Assembly: GCA_039111635.1 (NCBI GenBank)
Contig: JBCAQO010000009.1
Coordinates: 2,103,650-2,167,649, forward strand
Direction of reading: 5' to 3'
From: Heterobasidion occidentale
Taxonomy: Eukaryota; Basidiomycota; Agaricomycetes; Russulales; Bondarzewiaceae
Length of the DNA stretch: 64,000 bases
Under the pieces are notes generated by a model. It saw nothing but the letters and a program-made list of their open reading frames with translations, was not told where the DNA came from and ran no database searches. The stretch's first letter is position 1; each line of letters begins with the position of its first letter. Positions 54,881-64,000 of this stretch are shown here, one piece after another. Made by a program: the position numbers and the translations under genes.

Positions 54881-56345
54881 AATCGGGGCAAAAGGATGCA
54901 CTGCATGATGGATGGGCAAGGGCAGCTCCTGCCTTATACCGAAAGACTGAGATCATTGAGGAGCGGCATGATAGGGATGAGTGCGATGGTAATGGGACAG
55001 GGTGGCTCTCTTACAAAACATCGAGAGAGTCATCCAAGACCAGGGACCGAGACCGTCAAAGGTCTCTGTCTTTGGTTGATGGGGAAAGAGAGAGGGCGCA
55101 CAGGAGAGAGGGGAAGAGGAGGAGGAGCGAGGATGATTAGGATGAGGTGAGTTGGGCAAGAGGTATAGAGATTGATGGATGAGAAGTGGAGCCTGCTTGA
55201 AGGTGAGAAGGTGTTGTTCAGGGCAGGGTTGAGAGAAGATGCTGCTTTGTGATGTATGAGGAGGGCCTGGCTTGTTTACTTTAGGGCAGGCATGAGATGG
55301 GCCTCTGTTAGTTGAGTTGTAGTGTCCAGTGTAGTGTTGTAAGAAATTGGTCTACAAATGCTGTAGTGTCGTAAGAAACGCTCTTTAGCGTCATAAGAAA
55401 CCGGCCTACACATGTTGTAGTGTCGTAAGAAACACTCTGTAGTATCATCAGAAACTGGTCTACAAATGTTGTAGTGCCGTAAGAAACGCTCTGTAGTGTC
55501 ATCAGAACCAGTCTACAAATGTTGTAGTGCCATAAGAAACGCTCTGTAGTGTGATAAGGACCAGGTCTACAAGCGCTGTAGTATCATAAGAAGCACTCTG
55601 TAGTGTTGTCAGAAACCGGTCTACAAATGTTCTGTAGTTGGTTGTAGTACCGTAAAAAATGCTCTGCAGTGCCATTAGAAACCGGTCTACAAACATTGTA
55701 GTGTCGCAAGAAACACTCTGTAATGTCATCAGAGACCGGTCTACAAGTGCTGTAGTGTCACAAGAAATGCTCTGTAGTGTCATCAGAGACCGGCCTACAA
55801 ACGTTCTGTAGTCGGTTGTAGTGTTGTAAGAAACGCTCTGTAGCGTGATCAGAAACGGTCTACAAGCATTGTAGAGTCACAAGAAACGCTCTGTAGTGTC
55901 ATCAGAGACCGGCCTACAGATGTTGTAGCATTGTAAGAAATGCTCTGTAGTGTCATCAGAAAGCGGTCTACAAATGTTGTAGCATTGTCAGAAACACTCT
56001 GTAGTGACATAAGAAACCGGTCTACAAATACTGTAGTGTCATCAGAAATGCTCTATAGTGTCGCAAGAAACTGGTCTACGAGCGTTGTAGCATTGTAAGA
56101 AACACTCTGTAGTGTCATCAGAAACCAGTCTACAAGTCTGCAAATGTTGTAGTGTCGTCAGAAACGCTCTGTAGTGTCACAAGAAATCGGTCTACAAGTG
56201 TTGTAGCGTTGTAAGAAACACTCTGTAGTGTCACAAGAAACCGGTCTACAAGTGTTGTAGTATTGTAAGAAATGCTCTGCAGTGTCACGAGAAACCGGTC
56301 TACAAATGTTGTGGTGTCTCTGTGGTTGAATTGTAGTGTCAGTGT
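54881..56345. repeat. left arm of a large inverted duplication
   Basis: Its reverse complement occurs at 62767-64000 and continues beyond the window. Order: a unique part (54881-55310, with GGATGCACTGCATGATGG) followed by the minisatellite. The left array is longer than the right one, so unit number differs between arms. Confidence 0.88.
55311..56342 (-). repeat. 54-bp minisatellite, array 2
   Basis: About 19 imperfect units (CGGTCTACAAATGTTGTAG .. AAGAAACGCTCTGTAGTGTC). On the minus strand the units read in one frame as an 18-residue repeat (VDRFLMTLQSVSYDTTT-like), open over long stretches. No start-to-stop gene is proposed. Confidence 0.85.
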
Positions 56346-58380
56346 GAAGAAAGTGTTAAAATTTGGCATACAACTACTTCCGATGGGGGTCGGTCTTTCT
56401 CACAGGAGAGCAAAGTGTCATAGTATGTGAGTGAGTTGGTTATGCACGTTATCCATGTACGTGCACTATAGCAACAACAGTAGACAGGGAAGTGTATAGG
56501 GTTAGCATCAGTGAGAAGACAAACAAATTCTTTGTGCTCGATGTGAGAGATGGAGTGCCCACAGTGATATTACCGAGAGCTGGTCTCACTGTCAGGGACT
56601 ACATTGGAAAAGGTTTTGAGGGAGAGGTTGTATGTGCTAATTCAATTCTTTACAATTTCCTTTCACTAATGGCTTGTAATAGATAACGTGGATTAGGCCG
56701 CATAGAGAAAAGATCACGTTGGCCCCACTGCCAACTCCCCCTGTCCAAATCCCCTTCCCATTTCCTCCCCCCCCCCGTCTCCTCCCCCTCCTTATCCTCC
56801 TCCCTCTTTGTCTTCTGCCGGATCCCCATCCCCTGCCTAAGCCCCCGACCCTTCATCCCCTTCCTCCCCCTCCTACTCTGCTGTCTCCTCCGAATTGCCG
56901 CTGCCACACCCCTCTACAGATGGGACTACCCATTCAACGTATCACCCTATTCATGATCTTCTCAGTAGAATCGTGCTCTAACAGGTACCTGAGGTGACTC
57001 GTGGCTTTTTTGTGCAAAGACAAAGGCTACTGTCCCATCGCTAGTTATCTGGCTCAATTTCTGCGATCTAATATTAAAAGCATATGGCGTAGTAAGCATT
57101 GAATTATTGTTTCATCTGTTGAAATCTCAATTAGTAGTACAACACGATCATGAGGGCATCATGGAGACAACCTTCATGGCAGACGCTCTTGACGAAACCC
57201 TTTACGAGAGGTAGGTGCTGTTAAAGACAGTCTCTATGGCATCAAGTTTGACAGGCACCAGGGCGTTGAGTTTGACAGACACCAGGGCAACAAGTTCGAC
57301 CCCCTCCAGGACGTTGCATTTGACCAGCAGAAGGGCTTACCTATGGAATAGAACCACCCTTATTAGACTTAGGCCGATACTTTATACACCAGCTCTCATT
57401 TTGGAGCTCAAACCCTTCTCTGCCTTTATGGAATGGGCCTTGGGGGTGGCAATACCAAAAGGGGAGAATTGATGGATGTTGATGGATGATGATTGCATTT
57501 TTGTCGGTAGTTTGCTTTTTGTGAAGGTTTGGATCGGTATACGTGTCATGGCTCTTTTTTGTTTGTTCTGCTCTACTTTGTACTACCATGATGTAAAGAA
57601 AAATGCCATGAGGAACAGGCGGCCGATGATGGAGAAGAACCCAGTGTTCAACAATGGCAAAGCTCAACACTGCCCATCCGCACACATGCACGCACATATG
57701 CTCAAGCCCTCGACATGTCCCCCTTGTCCACTCGACCCTGCATACACTCGGCCCCGCATACACTCAGTCCCGCACATGTTCAACCTCTCAACCTCTCTTG
57801 ACCCATACCCACCCCACCCCATCTCTGTCCATGCTCACTGCCCTCTCTTTCTCCAGCACCATCCATAGTATTCACCGCTGAGGTGTTCTGCTCCACCAAC
57901 GCCCCCACGCCCACGCCGCCCGATGACGAACCAAGTGTCGCAACTGTCCAAGTGTTAACAACAACAACTTAGAGGAAGGGCGGTGGTGGAGAGACAGGCT
58001 GGGAAGTGAGAGGGCACTGACAACAAGGATATCCACAAGGTACGTCGTCTCTCTTCGAGCCAGCTCCTCCCTGCACATGCGCCCCTCCCACTCTTGTCCT
58101 GTCTATCTGGCCCTCCCTCAACACCCTCATGCTCTCCTGCACGACTTGTTTGACACCATAGCCGCTCACCAACAATCTGTTAGGTCAGAGACCTATCACG
58201 TGCACCGATGCACAAAAGGGGATCTCTAGGCTAAAATGTCCACAGCATCATAGAGTTGAAGGCTCCAATGAATGAAGATGATCAATCGTCTTTAGGCTCT
58301 TTCAAGAAACTCGGAGTTGTTCTCTGCCTTGTCCTCAAAGAGGTTAAGGAGATGATGGATACTATTTTAAAGAGATTACC
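56346..58380. other. gene-poor core of the inverted duplication, left part
   Basis: A 64-codon frame at 56492-56686 (VSISEKTNKFFVLDVRDG) looks protein-like but has no recognised family; it could be a gene remnant. Near 57235-57330 there is a short 24-bp repeat (TTTGACAGGCACCAGGGC type). The rest is low-complexity C/T-rich DNA without support for genes. Confidence 0.45.
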
Positions 58381-60712
58381 TTTACACAAGAAAATTTACC
58401 TTTACTTCATAAAGAGGAGCAAATATAACTTATTTATATATTTGTTTGTACATTTTTTTAAATAATTTAAATGAAAAAGTGAAATTATTCACATTGTTTA
58501 TTTATATTCAATTTGATTTTTAATTAAGTTTTAAGTTTTACCCCGGAGTTTATTATTCGAGAATTATAAAATCAAAAATCTGTATCTTTGAAAAAGAGTT
58601 ATTTAAATACATAACAATTTAAATTTTATTGATTTACTGCATAAATTAAATCTAATAAGACTTTTATGATATAAATCTATCCGAGAAGATAAACCTAAAC
58701 CAGAATTTAAATTAAAAACTACTAGTTTAAAGGGAAATTTAGTAAAACTTTTAATTTAAATCGCTAAGGCGAATACTGAATTAAATTTAAAAAAGTGTTA
58801 AATATTTTATATTATATTATAAATTTAGATTTATTAAAATTAGACTATTTAAAGTTGCTAAAGTTAAAAATCCAAAAAGAATGACTAGAAAAATTTGATT
58901 TAATTTAATTTAATATACACAAAATACAAAATTAAGTAAAAACAAATAATAAAAATAAAACTAAAAAAATTATGTCTTTTTTTTTAATTTTATTTGCGTT
59001 TGTTTTGACAAATAAACTATTAGCAAACAATAAAAGTGATACTTCTTAATACGTTTTATAAACAAATAATAAATGAAATAAAAAGTAACAGTGTTATAAT
59101 TATTTGCAATGTATAAAAATTAAACACATTTAAACGGTTTTAAATAATCAAATCTCTTATAGATATTTCGAAACAAACTATATGCAGCGAACTAAGAAAT
59201 TTAAATAAAAAAAATACTATACAATTAGTCATATTTATTATTAAAAAAGTACTTGTTTTCAAGAGTGCCATAAACCAAACTTGACCAAGTACCCTGTAAT
59301 TTTATTATTAAAACCAGTAGTTACAGTAATACTGAAGGCTCCTCTTTTATTTTTAAAATTCTATTTGAATAATACTTGCTTTAATTTTTACCAAAGCTTA
59401 AATTTTATTATAACATTCAATTATTTTAGAGGTGTAGCACGGTAAATAAAAATATTTTTAATTAAGGTTTTTTTATTAATGCTGATGGAGTATTTAAATT
59501 TTTCTTTAGAATTAAATTACATAAAGAGAACATTAAAGTTTTAGAACTAATATAAAATATAAAAAAAATAAATTTAAGATTATAAAAATTTGTTATATAC
59601 ATTATTATTATGCTAATAAAATATGATATTTACCAATACCAATGTAGAAAATAGAAAAACAATATAAAAATAAAATAAACCATTATAAGGTTAATAATAA
59701 AACTATAATTCAATAATTCTATTATCTAATTTTGTAACACATATAAATCACCATGTTCTAATGGTGAATTAATTATATTATTTTGGATTTCTGAAAATGA
59801 GATTGGATTATCTACAGTGCTATTGTTTTTACTATTAGAAAATATTTTATTAAATTTATTTATGGTATATTAAAATTAAAACTGTTTTTCAAACCGGAAA
59901 ATTTAAAATAAAAATTTTAAAGGAGATCTAACTCCAACTATTAAATTAAGTCCCAGTTCTTTTGTTGATAGTTATGGTTCCGTCTTTATATTAAGAGATT
60001 AAAATTTAAACTCTAAAAGTGGTAACCCTTTAAATTTCATAATGGCTCTGCCTTATTAGCCTAGTAAACATATGTTTATTTAAATTTAATTATTGTATAG
60101 CTGTGTGCATTGCTTCGCGCCAAAATTAAACAAAACAAAACAACAAACAAAATAAAATTATTTAATAAAGATTTATAAACAGTTAGCTGTAATTTTAAAT
60201 TATAATTTATAAAAATGTAACTGTTAAAATTTAATAAATAATTTACTTTAAACAATTGAAACTTTTATATGAATAATTTTAGTTATAAACTTTTATTTTA
60301 GCTTTATTTAATGCGTTAAGTAATGCAACAGAATCTTGTATAGAATAATCTGTAAATCTTTTAAGTAACTCAGGTTTATCAAATAAATCAATTGAATTAA
60401 AAATACACACAAATTAAATATTAATACAAATTATAATCAGAAAAAATGTTGTAATATTTAAATAAAATTTTATTAAAAAATAAAATTAAAACTATTTTTC
60501 AAACCGGAAAATTTAAAATAACAGATAAATTGCAAGAACAATTAAATAAAGCTAATAATAGAAATGAATTATGACATGCAAAAATTTCGGATTTACAAGA
60601 CAATAGTATTCAATCTTTATTAGAAAATAGTAAAATTAATTTAATAAAATTATGAATTTGTATTTTTAAAAACAGTTGTTTTAAAGTTAAATTTTTATTA
60701 ATTTGTTTCGAG
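58381..60712. other. AT-rich island of mitochondrial or mitochondrial-plasmid type
   Basis: About 2.3 kb of very AT-rich DNA with sharp edges against normal-GC flanks. At about 60455-60712 a plus-strand frame stays open only if TGA is read as Trp (TGACAT after GAATTA, and TGAATT after AAATTA), giving LQEQLNKANNRNELWHAKIS; this is the fungal mitochondrial code. The string CAAACCGGAAAATTTAAAAT occurs twice (about 59893 and 60500), each time reading FQTGKFKI. A short frame at 58972 reads MSFFLILFAFVLTNKLL. All other frames are broken. Best read as a nuclear insertion of mitochondrial or linear-plasmid DNA; the gene of origin is not identified. Confidence 0.65.
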
Positions 60713-60914
60713 GTCTTCTCGATGATGAGGAAGAACAGGATGATCTTCTCTTGTCCAACAGATGACACAAGAAGGTGTCCAACTGAGAACGCGGAAGGCG
60801 GCAAGCCCGGTGTAGTAGTGCGTGAAGAGGGTGTAAGAAGAGAAGGGAGACAAGGCCAGTGCTTTGTCAGACTGTGTAAAGGAGTTTCAGATCTGACAAA
60901 GATCACGAAGTGTG

Positions 60915-61376
60915 GGCTAGGAAGTTAGCCAGACACCGGGTGCAGTGCAAAGATCGAATGTATTGCAAATGAACGAGCTGAGCTTCTTAGAAGCTCATCT
61001 TGGCTAAATATACAAAGAAGTATCTAGGGCAGGATCGCGATCTGGTCTATGCGCTTCTCAGGTACCAAAGTCAACGATCGAGATTTGTAAGCTAAGATGC
61101 GTCATCAATCTGAGTATAGTACCGGATCACTAATGTCTGTCCACATCTATATCAAATACCGAGGCACATCAAGATCAATCAGGAACCAGGAACAGGGCCA
61201 GGAACCAAAGTCTATTCACATCAAGAACCAGGAATCATAAGTAAGCGTTCATGCAGCGAGCACGTAAATAGTAATGAGACAAAAGGGAACGGTCCGAGTC
61301 TGTAGCACGTCCGAAGCACTTGACTAGCCCATCTATTCACGTGCGAAGCATGTGTTAGGACGCGGTCCTAATACAA
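60915..61376 (-). repeat. possible solo LTR distantly related to the element B LTR
   Basis: In reverse orientation the order of motifs resembles the element B LTR: GAACGAGCTG, an AT-rich TATA-like part (CTAAATATAC), TAGGGCAGGATCG, GGTACC, AACGATCGA, CAGGAACCAGGAACAGG, and an end with the inverted repeat TTAGGACGCGGTCCTAA. No target duplication was confirmed. Confidence 0.4.
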
Positions 61377-62096
61377 TCCTGCTCTTTCCACTCAATCCTC
61401 TCTTGATGCCACACCCACTCAACCCACTTCCAAGCTTTAATTGTCAACCCTCAGCCCTACACACTCCCGCCATCCACACGACACAGGCCCGCTTGATGCC
61501 ACGCCCAATCTCATGCTCTCCCCGCTCAACGCCATACATGCTCGACACCATGTTCTCATTCTCCCTGACAACCAGACCCATAACCTCGTCAGCCCTTGGC
61601 CCTTGACCTTCTATGGCATTCAACTAGACAAGGTTTACATTGATGGTTCTGGATAGCACAGAATGAAAGCTTGGATGTCTCTCTTTAATCGCGGGCGATC
61701 TCCTATCTAACAGCTTATGGTATTGATTGGGGGAATTATCCACCAGCTATCTAGCCACTACCGGTGAGGGTATAACTGCATGCAATGGCTCGCCCGAAGG
61801 TGATAGAGCGAAAGGCACCAGCTACTGTCAGCCAGGGATCTAGCCAGGGATCTAGCCATCAAGCCACTACTGGTGTGGGTGCAACTACGTGCGATGGCTC
61901 GCCCAAGGAAGATGAGGCGAAGAACCAATGAGCCTTTATATTTTTTTGTGGCTGACAATGTGGCACTCAGTCTTGGCAATTGTCTGCTGTCAACATCTGG
62001 TTTGCCAGGATGAAACACCTCGGGATCCCTTTCAGCCCCTGACCTATTTTCTTTTTGTACTTGCCTTGAAAGACACTACTCGGATTAGTGCGAGCC
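61377..62096. other. core of the inverted duplication, right part
   Basis: No supported gene. Contains an imperfect repeat (ATCTAGCCACTAC .. ATGGCTCGCCC) near 61750 and 61850. Confidence 0.5.
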
Positions 62097-62129
62097 CGCC
62101 CCTTTCGCCAGTCTCCTTTGTCGGCTTTC

Positions 62130-62380
62130 CAGAGTGGTTGTACTTCCCTACTCAGAGACGGTACTCGGTTCAGCGCAAGGCCGCCCCTTTTCCAGAGCTC
62201 ATTCGGCTTTCACTGCTTTCCAGTGGTTGTACTCCCCTACTCAGAGACGGTACTCGGTTCGGCGCAAGGCCGCCCCTTTTCCAGAGCTCATTCGGCTTTC
62301 CAGTAGTCGTACTCCCCTACTCAGAGACGGTACTCGGTTCGGCGCAAGGCCGCCCCTTTTCCAGAGCTCATTCGGCTTTC
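62130..62380 (+). repeat. 80-bp tandem repeat, three units
   Basis: Units at 62130-62220 (longer), 62221-62300 and 62301-62380, each with CTACTCAGAGACGGTACTCG and CCTTTTCCAGAGCTCATTCG. The last two are nearly identical. Confidence 0.9.
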
Positions 62381-62766
62381 CACAGAAGTACACACCTACT
62401 CGGCAACATCACCAGACAAGCCTTCAAGACAATCCCAACCTATGTCAGGCATCTCAGAGTCCGTCCGTTTCAGTTCCCTTTTGGCTTTCCCCTCATGTAG
62501 TAGGAAAAGCCATCTGTTTGGTCCTGTTATGTCGCGTTTCGCTTCAGGCGTGAGTAAAGGTGTCCACTATATCGCGTTTTTCCTTTGGCGAAGTCCATTT
62601 TCGCACTTTCTCACTTGTCTTGGTTTTTTCTCACCCAGCATTGGTCCCTGACACTGTCTGACCCATCAGAGGGTGTTCCGGGCATTTCTGGGTTCATGCC
62701 TGGGCGTGATCACAGCCATTCTCCAATGACACTACATCCAAAAACAGACTGTTTGTAGCCTGGTTT
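62381..62766. other. non-coding stretch before the right arm
   Basis: Contains the reversed copy (about 62515-62610) of the block at 54700-54790. No gene. Confidence 0.6.
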
Positions 62767-64000
62767 CCCATGACACTGACACTACAATTCAACCACAGAG
62801 ACACCACAACATTTGTAGACCGGTTTCTCGTGACGCTGCAGAGCGTTTCTTACAACACTACAACACTTGTAGACCGGTTTCTTGTGACACTACAGAGCGT
62901 TTCTTACAACACTACAGCATTTGTAGACCGCTTTCTTATGTCACTACAGAGCGTTTCTTACAACGCTACAACACTTGTAGACCGGTTTCTTGTGACACTA
63001 CAGAGCGTTTCTGACAACGCTACAACACTTATTACGGTACCACAACACTTGTAGACCGGTTCTTGTGACACTACAGAGCGTTTCTGACAACGCTACAACA
63101 TTTGTAGACCGGCTACAGAACGTTTGTAGACCGGTTTCTGATGACACTACAGAGCGTTTCTTACAACGCTACAACATCTGTAGGCCGGTCTCTGATGACA
63201 CTACAGAGCGTTTCTTGTGACTCTACAACGCTTGTAGACCGGTTTCTGATCACGCTACAGAGCGTTTCTTACAACACTACAACCGACTACAGAACGTTTG
63301 TAGGCCGGTCTCTGATGACACTACAGAGCGTTTCTTGCGACACTACAACGTTCGTAGACCGGTTTCTGATGGCACTGCAGAGCGTTTCTTACGGTACTAC
63401 AACCGACTACAGAACATTTGTAGACCGGTTTCTGATGACACTACAGAGCGTTTCTTACGACACTACAACATGTGTAGACCGGTTTCTTATGACGCTAAAG
63501 AGCGTTTCTTACGACACTACAGCATTTGTAGACCAATTTCTTACAACACTACACTGGACACTACAACTCAACTAACAGAGGCCCATCTCATGCCTGCCCT
63601 AAAGTAAACAAGCCAGGCCCTCCTCATACATCACAAAGCAGCATCTTCTCTCAACCCTGCCTGAACAACACCTTCTCACCTTCAAGCAGGCTCCACTTCT
63701 CATCCCTCAATCTCTATACCTCTTGCCCAACTCACCTCATCCTAATCATCCTCGCTCCTCCTCCTCTTCCCCTCTCTCCTGTGCGCCCTCCTCTCTCCCC
63801 ATCAACCAAAGACAGAGACCTTTGATGGTCTCGGTCCCTGGTCTTGGATGACTCTCTCGATGTTTTGTACGAGAGCCACCCTGTCCCATTCCCACCGCAC
63901 TCATCCCTATCATGCCGCTCCTCAATGATCTCAGTCTTTCGGTATAAGGCAGGAGCTGCCCTTGCCCATCCATCATGCAGTGCATCCTTTTGCCCCGATT
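62767..64000. repeat. right arm of the inverted duplication (continues past the window)
   Basis: Reverse complement of 54881-56345: first the minisatellite, then the unique part (63561-64000). The last bases of the window pair with 54881, so the arm extends further. Confidence 0.88.
62768..63560 (+). repeat. 54-bp minisatellite, array 3
   Basis: Units such as TTGTAGACCGGTTTCTTGTG plus ACACTACAGAGCGTTTCTTA and a CAACACTACAACAC end, 54 bp in all. Read on the plus strand as VDRFLVTLQSVSYNTTTL repeats; a frame of 144 codons (63141-63575) is open across the second half. Confidence 0.88.

Noticed and set aside
56719..57881. Short proline- and threonine-rich frames (for example 56719-56997 and 57476-57881)
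   Set aside because: They follow C/T-rich low-complexity DNA and show no domain, start context or neighbour support.

Overview
The window looks like nuclear DNA of a basidiomycete fungus, probably a wood-decaying Agaricomycete. The signs are GC-rich genes split by many 45-75 nt GT..AG introns, close divergent gene pairs, secreted biomass enzymes (an AA9 copper monooxygenase, a GMC flavo-oxidase, a GH31 alpha-glucosidase), a Zn2Cys6 regulator and chromodomain Ty3 retrotransposons. The species cannot be named from the sequence. All exon models were spliced by eye from reading frame, splice signals and family resemblance.

Left part (1-29.2 kb), gene-rich. SSZ1-type Hsp70 (388-2456, -) is divergent from a UBP14/USP5 deubiquitinase (2610-5676, +). 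The histone chaperone NAP1 (6229-7749, -) is divergent from a CDCA7-type zinc-finger protein (7954-11608, +). A CtIP/Sae2/Ctp1 DNA-end-resection factor (11814-13846, -) is divergent from a multi-pass membrane protein (14031-15247, +). Then come a secreted GMC oxidoreductase (15804-18131, +), a Zn2Cys6 factor (19069 to about 20747, -), an AA9 LPMO (21275-22440, -), a Kex2-processed small secreted protein (23832-24718, +) and a 19-exon GH31 alpha-glucosidase (24991-29173, -). The GMC enzyme, the LPMO and GH31 fit one extracellular polysaccharide-degrading lifestyle; the GMC enzyme could supply H2O2 or electrons to the LPMO. NAP1 and UBP14 carry single-base frame breaks that look more like assembly indels than decay.

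Middle part (29.7-54.4 kb), a retrotransposon nest. After a block dense in CAATTG come two chromodomain Ty3/gypsy elements of different LTR families. Element A (30204-41095) is nearly intact in pol. It has an extra ORF after integrase and a 1.7 kb non-coding tail holding about 17 copies of a 20-25 nt motif. Element B (43166-52749) is one long gag-pol frame broken only by ten TGA/TAG codons; its integrase has a four-fold 32-residue repeat after the chromodomain. Between them lies a reverse-strand pol fragment of family A. Two family A solo LTRs have perfect 5-bp target duplications (CTAGT and GGGAT). A 300-bp piece of 25S rDNA abuts a family A LTR end.

Right part (53.2-64 kb), gene-poor. An inverted duplication (54881-56345 against 62767-64000, continuing past the window) is built on a 54-bp minisatellite. 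It flanks a core with a 2.3-kb very AT-rich island. One stretch of that island reads through with TGA as Trp, which suggests mitochondrial or mitochondrial-plasmid DNA captured by the nucleus.
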